Notes: generated by a model from the sequence alone, not told the origin. A stretch of DNA of 64,000 nucleotides from Spinacia oleracea (GCF_020520425.1 NC_079491.1:25101449-25165448), one strand, 5' to 3'. Counted from the stretch's first letter, positions 9,705-19,948 are shown. Made by a program: numbers and translations.

Positions 9705-12700
9705 ATGGCTACTTCCGTGGAGAAGTTTCATTGCCCTTTTGTGGGTCTTAGCGGGTGCCAGGATGGAGGTGGGCGTGGTCTGGTGAGGAGTTCTCTGATC
9801 ACTCACTTACGAGATCGTCATTGTTGCACTGGAGTGCGGGATGTAACCCGTCATTCCCTTACTACCAATTTGCAGGTTTTTACTACGGCTGAGGTGACCT
9901 TTCGTCGTATGGGAATTTGGCTATGTGGAGATTGTTTCAAGACGCATACTCATCGTATTAGGTGTCGATATGGCAGTGGTTCTAGTACGGTTTCTGTGGA
10001 TCCACCTGACTCTGGGGATGGTACTATTCGTTTTACTCTTTACGGTATTCCAAAATCGCAAGCTCCGGCTTTCGAGCGTTCTACTTCTGATGCGCCTCGA
10101 GAACATCATTTTTCTTTTGATGTTGCTCTTCTAAACACTTTATGGTCTAAGCGGTTGCGTTCTGTGAAATCCATCCCTCCCAAATGTCGTTTGGGTTTTT
10201 CGCGAGTTCTGAAAGGAGCGCTTGATAAGGTGATTTGCAGACCAGATGACATCGCTTGTTGGGTTCAGTTGCTCGTGTTACCTCTTTGTGTACTCAAGAC
10301 TTTTTCTCCACGAAGTAATCGTGAGTGTTCCTCCGGTGTTAGGCGGCGACAACAGGAAGAGTGTATCACCTCTGCTATTCGTTCTTGGGGTGTGCCTGGT
10401 GGTTCTGAGCAACTTGTCATAGACACATTGGCTAGCGTGTCTCCCCCTCTATTGGATGTTGACGAAGACCATGATTTGGCGGAGCGTAATATTAAGCAAT
10501 GCAAGAGAAAGATTTCTGACGGTCACTTCACTACTGCCGTTAGGGTTCTTTCTTCCTCAGGTCTTGCCCCTTACGATGATGCTACTCTTGCAGATTTGCA
10601 AGCAAAGCACCCTTCTGTTCCGGTCCCTACCTTACCAGATATCCCTGTTGATCATCACCTCAATGCTTCCTCCGCTGTTGTTTTGGAGCAGATTATGGGC
10701 TTTCCGCGTGGTACTTCGTGCGGTAGAGATGGCTTGCGTGCTCAACACCTTTTGGATTGCTTGGGTGGTGCTGCTGTAGCTATTTCTCATGAGTTGGTGG
10801 ATGCTATCACTCAGGTAGTTAATCTCTTTCTTGCTGGAAAGTGTCCTGCTGAGCTTGGAGGATACATTGCTAGTGCTCCTCTTACGCCACTGGTTAAGCC
10901 TGGTGGGGGTATTCGGCCTATTGCTGTGGGCACTATTTGGAGGCGCCTTGTTTCTAAGGTCGGGGCTGCTTTGATTGGTCCGCGTTTAGGAAACTACTTT
11001 GGAGGTCTTCAGTTTGGAGTTGGGGTTCCAGCAGGTGGTGAGGCCATTCTCCATGCTGTCAATCGGTTGGTTGAGGCTCGTGGGGCTGATGTTGGCCTAT
11101 CTATGTTATTGGTGGATTTTCAGAATGCTTTCAATTTAGTTGATCGATCGGCTTTGTTGCGTGAGGTTCGGCTCCATTGTCCTGCTCTTTCGCGTTGGGT
11201 TGAATTCTGCTACTCTTCTCCAGCGCGGCTGTATTATGGGGAGCATACCTTGTGGTCTTGTCAGGGTGTGCAGCAAGGGGATCCTCTCGGCCCTTTGCTT
11301 TTTTCTCTGGTTCTACATCCATTGGTGTGTCGAATCAGAGACTCATTTGATCTATCTCTTCAGGCTTGGTACTTGGACGATGGCACTATCGTTGGTGACA
11401 CTTTGGTGGTTGGACAGGTCTTGGAGTTGATTTTGGAGGAGGGTCCTCGTTTAGGTCTCCATGTTAATGTTGAGAAGACGGAGGTTTTCTGGCCTTCGGA
11501 GGACCCTCGCAGTCGTCTAGAGGGTGTCTTTCCTACGGATATTGCTCGTCCTACGCTTGGTGTTAAGTTGCTTGGTGGCCCAGTCAGTACGGGTTCCTCT
11601 TTTTGTAAGGAGTTGGTTTCGCAGCGTGTGTCGAAGACTGTTGTGTTGATGGATGCTGTAGCCAAGCTTAATGATCCCCAGTGTGAGTTATTGCTTCTTC
11701 GTGCGTGTACTGGAGTTTCTAAACTCTACTTTGCTATGCGCACTTGTCCGCCTCATCTGTTCGAAGCGGCCCAATTATCTTTTGATGTGGCTCTGCGGGC
11801 TTCTTTAGAGCGCATCGTGACTGCTTCGGGACCTGGGTTCGGTGACTGGCAATGGCGCCTTGCCACCTTGCCTTATTCTTATGGAGGATTGGGTGTTTAT
11901 TCAGCTGGTGATGTTCGTCATTATGCTTTTCTTGCATCCCGTTTGCAGTCTTCTGGTTTGCAGGATTCGCTTCTTCGGCTTTCAGGTGTTGATGGTCCGG
12001 GACCGACCTTTGATGATGCCCTTGGTCTTTTCAATAGGACCGTGGAGACCGACCTTATGCGTAGCCCTAGTGAGATCGCTGCCCCCACACTCATGAAGAA
12101 ACTGGCAGACATATATTTCACGAAGGTTACTGCTGATGCGGAATCCGCCTACTCCTTATCTTCGCGTCTTGTTGCCCTATGGAAATCACAGCAGGGGGAT
12201 CAGTCCTCAGCTTGGTTGCGGGCAGTCCCCATCTCGGGGTTAGGCCAGACTATGAACGGTAAGACTTATCGTTCGGTTCTTTGCTATCGGTTGGGTATTC
12301 CGTTGTTCTCTGATTCGACGCCGTGTTCTGCTTGCTCCCGGGTTTTCGACGGGGACATTTATGGGGATCATGCCGTGTCTTGTGCTGGGATTGTGGGTAT
12401 CAAACATCGTCATAATGTTGTTCGTGATACCCTTTTGGATATTTGCTATCGGTCAGGGATTTCTGCTCGCAAGGAGGTTGATGTTGGGCTGACTAGTGAG
12501 AGTGATGGAGCTCTTCGTCCTGCAGATATATTGCTTTACTCATGGGATGGCGGTCTAGATGTGTGTGTTGACTTGACTGGGTCTTCCCCTATGACGCAAT
12601 CTGGGTTGTCAGGCTTCATTCCGGGTCGGGTTGTGGCGGTTGCAGCGCAGCGGAAGCAGGATAAGTATGCGGCGTGTTGTAGGGCTTTGGCTTACGGTTT

Positions 12701-12896
12701 CTTACCTTTTTCCTTCTCTTCTTTTGGGGAATTAGAGAAACGGGCTGTTTCTTTGCTGAAGCGGGTCCAGACGTACTCTAGGGCTCAGGACATTGGGGCG
12801 CGGGCAGCTGCCCACATTTTCAGCAGGATCGGGTTCGCCATAGCTAGAGGAGTGGGGGCCCAGATTGTATCTCGGCTCCCCTCCAACTTCTTGTAG
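9705..12896 (+). CDS. R2-type reverse transcriptase with C2H2 finger and REL endonuclease
   Basis: An uninterrupted ORF of 1063 codons from the first ATG (MATSVEK). The open frame extends upstream only through a GTG. Residues C10, C18, H34 and H39 form an N-terminal C2H2-like finger. An RT domain spans about 335-620, with FLAGKCPAELGGYIASAPLT, GGIRPIAVGTIWRRL, QGDPLGPLLFSL and the catalytic YLDD at 556-559. A CCHC knuckle follows (C874, C877, H889, C893). Then comes RPADILL (R938-D941) with D956, the pattern of the restriction-like (PD-(D/E)xK) endonuclease of R2/R4-type non-LTR retrotransposons. This domain order would give target-primed reverse transcription from one protein. The ORF is richer in GC than its surroundings and has no internal stop, which suggests youth or selection. 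Ordinary plant LINEs instead use an N-terminal APE endonuclease. Confidence 0.85.
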   Translation: MATSVEKFHCPFVGLSGCQDGGGRGLVRSSLITHLRDRHCCTGVRDVTRHSLTTNLQVFTTAEVTFRRMGIWLCGDCFKTHTHRIRCRYGSGSSTVSVDPPDSGDGTIRFTLYGIPKSQAPAFERSTSDAPREHHFSFDVALLNTLWSKRLRSVKSIPPKCRLGFSRVLKGALDKVICRPDDIACWVQLLVLPLCVLKTFSPRSNRECSSGVRRRQQEECITSAIRSWGVPGGSEQLVIDTLASVSPPLLDVDEDHDLAERNIKQCKRKISDGHFTTAVRVLSSSGLAPYDDATLADLQAKHPSVPVPTLPDIPVDHHLNASSAVVLEQIMGFPRGTSCGRDGLRAQHLLDCLGGAAVAISHELVDAITQVVNLFLAGKCPAELGGYIASAPLTPLVKPGGGIRPIAVGTIWRRLVSKVGAALIGPRLGNYFGGLQFGVGVPAGGEAILHAVNRLVEARGADVGLSMLLVDFQNAFNLVDRSALLREVRLHCPALSRWVEFCYSSPARLYYGEHTLWSCQGVQQGDPLGPLLFSLVLHPLVCRIRDSFDLSLQAWYLDDGTIVGDTLVVGQVLELILEEGPRLGLHVNVEKTEVFWPSEDPRSRLEGVFPTDIARPTLGVKLLGGPVSTGSSFCKELVSQRVSKTVVLMDAVAKLNDPQCELLLLRACTGVSKLYFAMRTCPPHLFEAAQLSFDVALRASLERIVTASGPGFGDWQWRLATLPYSYGGLGVYSAGDVRHYAFLASRLQSSGLQDSLLRLSGVDGPGPTFDDALGLFNRTVETDLMRSPSEIAAPTLMKKLADIYFTKVTADAESAYSLSSRLVALWKSQQGDQSSAWLRAVPISGLGQTMNGKTYRSVLCYRLGIPLFSDSTPCSACSRVFDGDIYGDHAVSCAGIVGIKHRHNVVRDTLLDICYRSGISARKEVDVGLTSESDGALRPADILLYSWDGGLDVCVDLTGSSPMTQSGLSGFIPGRVVAVAAQRKQDKYAACCRALAYGFLPFSFSSFGELEKRAVSLLKRVQTYSRAQDIGARAAAHIFSRIGFAIARGVGAQIVSRLPSNFL

Positions 12897-12915
12897 TTCC
12901 CTTGATCTTTGTAGC

Positions 12916-12916
<1 letters not shown>

Positions 12917-12955
<39 letters not shown>
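12917..12955 (+). repeat. (TTA)n tract after the RT ORF
   Basis: The ORF stop is followed within about 20 bases by TTTGTAGC and a TTA trinucleotide run. A simple-repeat 3' tail is a feature of several non-LTR retrotransposon clades, so this may mark the true 3' end of the retroelement. Confidence 0.85.
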
Positions 12956-13111
12956 TAAAAGTTTCAATAAGTTTCAATAAGTTCCAATAAGTTCAGATAA
13001 GTTCCAATAAGTTTCAATAAGTTCAGATAAGTTCAGATCAGATAAGTTCAGATAAGTTCAGATAAATTCAAATAAGTTCAGGTCAAATAAGTTGAACAGA
13101 ACGAACCCTAA

Positions 13112-13888
13112 ACTCGCAGTAAATAAGCCGTTGTTAATATATCTAAGGGGTGTTACGAAAAATAATCTATTTTGTACGTTAATTAGTACATGAAAATAGT
13201 ATTATCCATTGCAAAAAGCCAAAAAGGGTGTGATTTCAAACTGTTGGCAAATAAATTTTGTTGAACTAAGTTTCTACTAACGCATCATAGTGGTTCAAGA
13301 GTCTTTCTTATCATTCCATCGCATCTTTTTTAGATTTCATCGCCTCTCTCAAGTCTCAACTAATTTTCTTTTAATCATTTACTCCCTTCATTTCATATTC
13401 TTTCAAGTGTGCTGTGGAGGAACACGATTTTAGTTTTAATAGTAGATCGAGTTAAAAAGAAATAATATAGGTGAAAGTGAGTATAAATTTAAGTTTTGAT
13501 ACATAAATTTAGTTATAATTAACAAAAAAAAAACCATGTATTTCCGTAGAAATCAATTGAAAGAGTAGTCTTGCAATATGCAAGGGGGCAATTTTCATTT
13601 ATATTTTTTCCTAAATTTTCTACTCAAGATAATATAATAATCAATAATGCAGTACCACTCATTGTTATATTGGAAAAGAACAAAAATCAATTTATATAGT
13701 ACTTAAATAATGAATTAAATCTTAGTGTTCAAAGTATGTTTTGTTATTGAACATTGGCATGAAATGGAGAAGTGGGCCTTATTATCTTGGATGTCTCTCT
13801 CACCAATACAATTCACCTTAACATTTATGCAAAAAAAATTGGTGGGCCACCAACCCATTTTCCTCCCCCCTTCCCTTAAATTTATGGG
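13112..13888. other. Upstream region of the WI12 gene
   Basis: AT-rich sequence with a possible decayed Stowaway-like element at about 13380-13568 (TACTCCCTTCATTTCATATT at the left, ATTGAAAGAGTAG at the right). There is no gene. The proximal 150 bases should include the promoter of the WI12 gene. Confidence 0.5.
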
Positions 13889-13896
13889 TATAAATA
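13889..13896 (+). promoter_or_regulatory. TATA box of the WI12 gene
   Basis: TATAAATA lies 137 bases before the ATG. It is followed by a purine-poor, CA-rich leader with two ACTT(C/A)CAACAATTCATATAAA-like repeats, which looks like a plant 5' UTR. Confidence 0.65.
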
Positions 13897-14032
13897 GAGG
13901 TCCAAATCTCTATTCAATCCATGCACATAACTTACAACAATTCATATAAACACATCAAACCCTCACAAAACCTTAACTTCCAACAATTCATATAAACACA
14001 TTTCAAAACCTTCTCATAAATTAACAATTGTC

Positions 14033-14503
14033 ATGGAAAGATACACCCAAAATGAGTATAATATAGCAATAGTTCAAGATTTTTACAATGCACTCGCAAA
14101 AGGAGATGGAGATAATGTCTCAAAACACTTGGCAAGTGACTTGGAGTGGTGGTTTCACGGGCCGCCTCAATGCCAACACATGAGAAGGGTGTTGACAGGG
14201 GAATCAAACCATCCGGAGTTTCAGTTCGAGCCTCGGTCCATCACCACCATCGACGAAGACCGTGTCATCGCCGAGGGGTGGGAAGGAGCCCATTCCTATT
14301 GGGTTCATGTTTGGACACTTAAAGATGGGCTAATCACACAATTTAGAGAATACTTTAATACATGGCTCACGGTTAGGGACCTCAGGCCCCAAAATGGTAA
14401 GTGGGAAATTAAGCCAGTGAATGCGAAAGGGACCCTTTGGCAGAGCCAAATATCTGGCCTCAGTAGTACTCGGTCCATGCCTGGCCTTGTTCTTGCTATC
14501 TGA
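14033..14503 (+). CDS. WI12: Wound-induced protein WI12/WUN1-like (NTF2-like fold)
   Basis: A single-exon ORF of 156 codons with start ATGGAAAGATAC, close to the usual length of this family. It carries the family hallmarks LEWWFHGPP (about residues 37-45), SYWVHVWTLKDGLITQFREY (about 87-107) and the C-terminal LWQSQISG...SMPGLVLAI. Members of the wound-induced WI12 / senescence-associated SAG20 family (PF07107) are small NTF2-like plant proteins. They are induced by wounding, methyl jasmonate or senescence, and their biochemical role is not settled. A TATA box precedes it and an AATAAA lies about 155 bases after the stop. The next host gene, the PLAC8 gene, is convergent. No defect is visible. 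Confidence 0.93.
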   Translation: MERYTQNEYNIAIVQDFYNALAKGDGDNVSKHLASDLEWWFHGPPQCQHMRRVLTGESNHPEFQFEPRSITTIDEDRVIAEGWEGAHSYWVHVWTLKDGLITQFREYFNTWLTVRDLRPQNGKWEIKPVNAKGTLWQSQISGLSSTRSMPGLVLAI

Positions 14504-14657
14504 TGTCCTAATTAAGTTTAATTTCAAATTGCTTAAATTAGCTTTTGTTAATTTTTTTTTGAGAGATAGCTTTTGTTAATTAAATTAATTAAAGATGAGC
14601 TAGTTAACTGTAAACTTTAGCATGCAATTGTAAAGATCTTTCCTACCGGTTTGAATG

Positions 14658-14663
14658 AATAAA
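14658..14663 (+). terminator. Possible polyadenylation signal of WI12
   Basis: AATAAA within GAATGAATAAATAAATTC, 155 bases past the stop codon. Plant near-upstream elements are loose, so this is only suggestive. Confidence 0.45.
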
Positions 14664-14953
14664 TAAATTCTAAACTCCAGGAAACCATTATTTTTATTTA
14701 AGAAGGTTCATAATTTTATTACTAGACCTTGCTCTGCAAAATTAGTGTATCAGGATATTATTAAGACACACCTAACTCAAGATGTATTCATGCGGGTACA
14801 CATGAAGAGAGTTGTGGAAGATGTTGTCTTTGATATTTTCATCTACAGCATGAGCTTAATTACGTGAACAACACTAAAAAACTGAGTTACAGCCTAACAT
14901 ATGCTGCCCTTGCATTAGGAAGCTACAAAACAAAGGAAATAAATCAATGATAG

Positions 14954-15097
14954 ACTTTGTTCTCTTCACCTTATTTATATTGCTTATTAGACCGACTAGA
15001 AAAATCAGATAAGATCAGAATATACCAGACTAGAAAAAACAAAAAACACTCACATAAAACATCTAAATCAGACCAGATTAAGTGAAGAGAACAAGGC
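14954..15097. mobile_element. Small MITE with TTGTTCTCTTCAC inverted termini
   Basis: (C)TTTGTTCTCTTCACCTTA at 14955 is mirrored by TTAAGTGAAGAGAACAAGG ending at 15096, giving a unit of about 144 bp. Flanking TAG/TAA triplets hint at a Harbinger-type duplication but do not match exactly. Confidence 0.55.
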
Positions 15098-17309
15098 TAA
15101 GAGATGTGGATGAGCCACTTGTTAGAAGGTGTTTGGTAAGGAGTAGATTCATACACTGATAACGAAATGCAACTTTGATGATTAGCCAATCTTCAATTTC
15201 GTGATATTTGGTAGTATTAGCTTAGATTTAGTTAGATATTTTCTCAACATGAGTAGGGTTAGTCAAATTGGATATTCATCCCAATTCGTAATATTCGATG
15301 TCCAAATTTTAAATCGACATAATTTGATATGAAGTTAATTAGAAAATGAGAAATTAATATTAACCACTTTATAAAGTTGAAAAGTTACTTCTCGTATCAC
15401 GAATTGGTTTTGAAAAGGACCACCTTCAAACTTGCAGTCTTGTACAAGGTTTAAACTTTTGTCTTCCTTGGGTTGTTCAGATATGTTTCATATTTCTCCT
15501 TAAATAAACACTCGTGAGATTACAAATTCTCGCATGTTCCCGGAATTTTGGGTACACCTAGCATTAGGTCTGGGGTATTTTTTTCGTCCCTTACAAAAGA
15601 GTAAAGCTGGTTAAATAAGCAAAAATACACCCTTGGATAGTTGATAAAGAAACAAGACAGAAGTCCTAAGTTACTGATGCAGATTTGGGGTAAGAGGGGG
15701 CATATTTAAGCAAATTCCTCAAGATAAGAAAATGGAAAACAGAGAACAGTAAATGATGCGTGATTGTGAACGGTATAGTTGTCTTCCCGCCGTAAAAGCA
15801 GCAAAGAACAAGGATCAGAGACAAGAAAACCACATCTCTGCCCTTTCCATACAATGTCTGTATTCTGTAGTAAAGAAGAAAGATGTCATTAAACTTTTTG
15901 TCAATAATTTAAAGGGAAAAAGTTGCAGAAGTTAATCTCTGCAGGCTGCTGATTCAACTCATAAGAAACAACTGCACAATTGTACATCTCCCTTGAAAAG
16001 ACATTAAATACAAGATTGATTAAGAAGGATGTATCTCATAAAGGTCACTGGAAACAACCATATGACGATTGCTGGGGATAATGCTAAACGAACCTGTTGC
16101 AGTCGTACAACAAGATTGCATACACTTTAGGTGATAATGAGCTTAGCTGAGTCGAGTTTGAGCTTGCAAGTGCAACAACACGATCAACTCCAACTATTAA
16201 AATACAATTTCAAGTGAAAAATGTGTCTAGTCACTTTCTAGTGCATTATTCAAATTGGTAAAAAAGATAATCACAGAGAATTCTCATCCCACTCCGTGCT
16301 TAATCTTCTCTAGGGAGCCTTGATAAAAGAAATCAGCATAAATGTTAAAGATTAAATAATGGCACGGATGACAGTTTCCTGATGGCTTCCCACGTTGCTT
16401 AGCTAATGATAGAATCGAGAGTCGATGAGGAAAGCCTACGATGGATGATCTACTAAGGCAGGATATTTTCAGTGGAGGAATTACGTACTCAAAAGCTCGA
16501 TAGACCAAGTTACCAAGATAATTATATGAGATCTCAGAAACAATTTTTATGCTTTTCCTGATACTATATGTGCAAGCGCAACTGTGAAATTAGCTAATAT
16601 CTAGTTCAGAATCAATTGAACTCACTTCCCTGGTTGTAGAGCAAAGACAGGACCTCCAATCACAAAGTACAAAAAGATTCAGAGTATTCCAGAAAAATAT
16701 ATTTAGAACTAATCAAATGTAGAGAATGATTGGATCTAGAGAGGGAAAAATAATTGACAATTACGAGAAACCTTCAGTGTTACTCCAGACTTCCGTAGTG
16801 TATTACTACGGAGTACTCCGTATTAGATACCACAAGTCACAAGACTAAATCTGACGATGTGTACCTTGCAAAAGTACAGATAGCCGAAAAGGTACACACA
16901 GAAGCATTTCCTTTCTGCAATTACAAATTGTATTGCATGCATCTATCAAACTAGCAGGAGTTCGTCATACCAGCAAAAAATTGTCACAGAAAAAGATGAG
17001 GTAAATAGGTCCATAAAGGAGGAATTGAATAGTCATCCTGTCTCACAAAAGAAGCTGCATGAAAAACAAAGATTTATGTTACTTGCTGGGAGAGCACAGT
17101 TCAAACAATTGCAATAAAAAGTAAAGATCAATTAAACTAAACTTTATATGACTATCCAGAATCCATGTACTTACTTCAGAGATGAAATACGTACCCCCCT
17201 TTACAAGCAGCAAAAACCACGCAATCACACATTTCAAAGACGGAGAAATTATATATGAACTGCAAAGTTGGTTTCTCATTTCAACATAGGCATCCGATAT
17301 CTGAATACA
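15098..17309. other. Intergenic region between WI12 and PLAC8 genes
   Basis: No ORF with recognisable domains. The part next to 17310 should include the 3' UTR of the minus-strand PLAC8 gene. A long transcribed 3' region or a non-coding RNA at 15.6-17.3 kb cannot be excluded from sequence alone. Confidence 0.5.
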
Positions 17310-18938
17310 TCATACTTCCCGAAGATCCTCTACTTCCATTCTCATTGTTGTCGGGTCAGGTGGCATCATAGTTTCATTTTTCAATACTGAAGGTTTATTC
17401 TTAGATGAACCAGAATTCAACCAAAATGGGGTGCTCAAATCAGACATGGATTGAGTACCAGTACTACCTTCACGAGGTAATGGGGTAAGAGGAGTATGAA
17501 CGTCATTTTCATTCTTAACGTAAAATCTATCTTCCACAGTCTCATAGAAATCTCCTGTTCGAACTTCCTGTGCCAGAGAACACCAGCAGCAAAACAGCCA
17601 CTGAACACAATCTGCAACATTAGGTTTTCCAAAACACATGTTATTTGGTGGCAGGTTGAATCGTTTTCTCATTTGAATTCGCCAAAACCCTCCATATAGC
17701 AAGCCAAACACACAGAGTGCAATACCAGTAATGCCCAAAATCTCTCTTATTGCGTCATTATCAATGTTGACAGCAGCCAAGTTGAAGATCCAAAAGGGGG
17801 CCATGCAGAAAAGGAGAAATGTTGCTATGTGAACATACATATTCCCAAAACCAAGCCTTTCCAAATTCCAACCAAAGACACAAAAGCAGCAGAAAATTGA
17901 GAGGTATGCCACAACAAAATCTTCCCATAAGCTAAACAGCCCTCCTTTCCACTCAGGTTTTTTCTCAACAATCCCTCTTTCATCTCGGATCGCAAATGCA
18001 TATTTTTTTTCAAATGATTGCCTCCTCGACTGTTTAGGTGCTTCCTCATCAGCATCACATTCATAATCCTTCCCGAGGGGGCTAAGAACACAGTACAATC
18101 CTGCAACTGCAGGAGCTGCAATGGCAAATGTTATGCAAACACCAACACCAATAAGTGGCCGCTCAGATCTTCTATAACCCAGATTAAGGCAGCATAAAGC
18201 ATATTGAGCAAAACAATTTATATGAAGCAAAATAACCACAAACATCAGGTGTGCCCGTTCATTGGGTTTAGCAGTTCCGTTCTTGCAATAAATCTTCCTT
18301 AATACTGATATATCATCCGACTTCCACCTACACAAAAGCACCAAATGGTAGAACCGTTTTGGGTGTTGGTAAAGACACATTAGAGTGAAGAGGGCATTGA
18401 TGATCTGGTTATTAACCTCAAACCACTCATCCCTCTGTGATTTCTTTGGAAGAAGATGGTTTAGCATTCCTGTCATCACAAGAAACAGAATGCCACCTGA
18501 CACAGCAACACAAATAATCCACAGGAAAAGGACCATATTCAATGGTTTCTTAACCCAATCTTTGCACATTTGCATCACAAAAGGCCAATCAACTTTGTTA
18601 GACATCACATCTTTGAAACGTTTTCGGACACCTTGTATGGCAGGAGGCAGAGCACTACTCGAGAGCTCATCCTTATCCTTGGAAATTCTATAAAACCCAA
18701 TAGAGGGAGAAGTCCGTTTGCCTTTCGGACTGATCTTTAGCAACTTCAATCTGCTAGACAGACTAATGGGATTGTCGGTGAAGCCCCTTGGCGATTTTTC
18801 ATCACTCAATAGTCCCTTTCTAGATGTAGAAACTTGCAAAGATATATGGTTGTTCAAATTACTCCCATTTAAGGTCTCACAGTCAACTGAGTGACTCAAA
18901 TTAGACCCAGAACCCCCTTCATTTCCAGTTGAAACCAT
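17310..18938 (-). CDS. PLAC8 / DUF2985 family membrane protein
   Basis: One coding exon of 542 codons. I start at MVSTGNEGG (ATG at 18938) because the open frame upstream begins only with TTG. An N-terminal Ser-rich, probably cytosolic region of about 130 residues is followed by a membrane segment (LNMVLFLWIICVAVSGGILF). The DUF2985 hallmark NALFTLMCLYQHPKRFYHLV comes next, then several hydrophobic helices. A C-terminal Cys-rich PLAC8 region contains LSIFCCFCVFGW and VQWLFCCWCSLAQEVRTGDF. The tail is polar and Pro/Ser-rich. PLAC8 proteins include cell-size regulators and cadmium-resistance transporters. The DUF2985-containing plant subfamily is largely uncharacterised, so no function is assigned. 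The ORF is intact. Confidence 0.92.
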   Translation of the reverse strand: MVSTGNEGGSGSNLSHSVDCETLNGSNLNNHISLQVSTSRKGLLSDEKSPRGFTDNPISLSSRLKLLKISPKGKRTSPSIGFYRISKDKDELSSSALPPAIQGVRKRFKDVMSNKVDWPFVMQMCKDWVKKPLNMVLFLWIICVAVSGGILFLVMTGMLNHLLPKKSQRDEWFEVNNQIINALFTLMCLYQHPKRFYHLVLLCRWKSDDISVLRKIYCKNGTAKPNERAHLMFVVILLHINCFAQYALCCLNLGYRRSERPLIGVGVCITFAIAAPAVAGLYCVLSPLGKDYECDADEEAPKQSRRQSFEKKYAFAIRDERGIVEKKPEWKGGLFSLWEDFVVAYLSIFCCFCVFGWNLERLGFGNMYVHIATFLLFCMAPFWIFNLAAVNIDNDAIREILGITGIALCVFGLLYGGFWRIQMRKRFNLPPNNMCFGKPNVADCVQWLFCCWCSLAQEVRTGDFYETVEDRFYVKNENDVHTPLTPLPREGSTGTQSMSDLSTPFWLNSGSSKNKPSVLKNETMMPPDPTTMRMEVEDLREV

Positions 18939-19948
18939 TGTAATTCTTCGAAAAATCAACAACCTTTCAAACAACCATAATAAAGAACCAATGGTTCAAG
19001 AACTTAACTTGACTACCCATATAGCAATTACCTACAACAACCCACAAAAGAAACAAACACAAAAATGGCCAAATATTAGGCAACCCAGAAAACTAATTGA
19101 ATTAAGGCATTTACAGTTACGACAGCAAAATCCTAGCTCTCAAATCCCAAGTCTCAAACCCCCCAACCCCAAACGAAAGAAAATGTCATAACTCAGAGAG
19201 GTCTACAAGTTGGACAACAATAACAACACCAAAAAGGCCTTAATCACAATAAGTTATCTCTACTGATCACCCACTAAACCCTCTTCCTCCATTCAAACTA
19301 AAATAACTGTAGAATGTGAAAAATGCATGAAATTACCTGTTGTAGCTTACCAGAAAGGCAGAAATTAGTGACTTTCTTTTGCAGCACCTGAAATCAGATA
19401 TCAGAACACCCAGAAGCCCAATTTGCTGGATTCTGACCAAACCAGCAACAAAATGGAGATTAAAATAAAAACAAAGATCAAGTCAAAGTTCAATTTACTT
19501 AATTAGAGTGCTCAAATTGATTTGATGGAATCTTTTCAAAAGAAAACAGTGTAAAAGCAAAATTAAGTGCAGAGAGAAAAATCACATTGAGCCCACAATG
19601 TCAAAATTTGCGTCCTCCTTCTGACCCTAAATTTAATAATTTGTAAACAAAAATCCTGAAAATACAATTTGAACAGTATGGGGAGGCAGCAAGAAAGTAG
19701 AGTACAAGAAGTAAAAGGGAGCAAAGTTGGATATTTGAGGGAAGTTTGACTATAAAGTTTTCAAAAAAGTAGACATGCCTTTCGAAAAACGAGTTGAATT
19801 GCCCGCTTAAAAATGTTTTGTCTTGCTAATCAAAGCATTACCGGTACTTATAGAGTTATAGGTTGCATAGGTTCTTATCATATGTTGATGTTTAGTTAGA
19901 GGATTGTGGGTTATCTTATTAATTTTTTTGGTTAGACTGAGTTACTTT
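18939..19948 (-). other. Probable 5' leader with intron, and promoter, of the PLAC8 gene
   Basis: The minus strand carries plausible splice signals upstream of the ATG. A donor of GTAATT or GTAAGC type lies at about 19336-19352 and AG acceptors lie nearer the start codon, so a 5' UTR intron is likely, as in many plant genes. Exact junctions cannot be fixed without transcripts. No other gene is seen. Confidence 0.4.

Larger units (their letters stand above)
7978..13111. mobile_element. TIR element with TAA duplication enclosing an RT-endonuclease ORF
   Basis: TAA (7978-7980) precedes GGGTACGTTCTGTTCACCTT, and the right end is the complement of GGGTTCGTTCTGTTCAACTT, ending at 13108 and followed by TAA (13109-13111). 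TWA duplications and G-rich termini are known from PIF/Harbinger elements. The body (7981-13108, 5128 bp) contains microsatellites, an AACCCG block, a GT-rich leader from about 8890 and the RT ORF 9705-12896. No DDE transposase is seen. The simplest alternative is a non-LTR element with a (TTA)n tail inserted into a microsatellite-rich MITE. The other possibility is that the ORF is a genuine passenger of the TIR unit. Confidence 0.6.

Noticed and set aside
12732..12977. Poly-asparagine ORF antisense to the RT
   Set aside because: It is the (TTA)n tail read on the other strand plus the antisense of the RT gene.
15666..16508. Short ORFs between WI12 and PLAC8
   Set aside because: Short, no motifs, no conserved start context. 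More likely the 3' region of the PLAC8 transcript or plain intergenic DNA.
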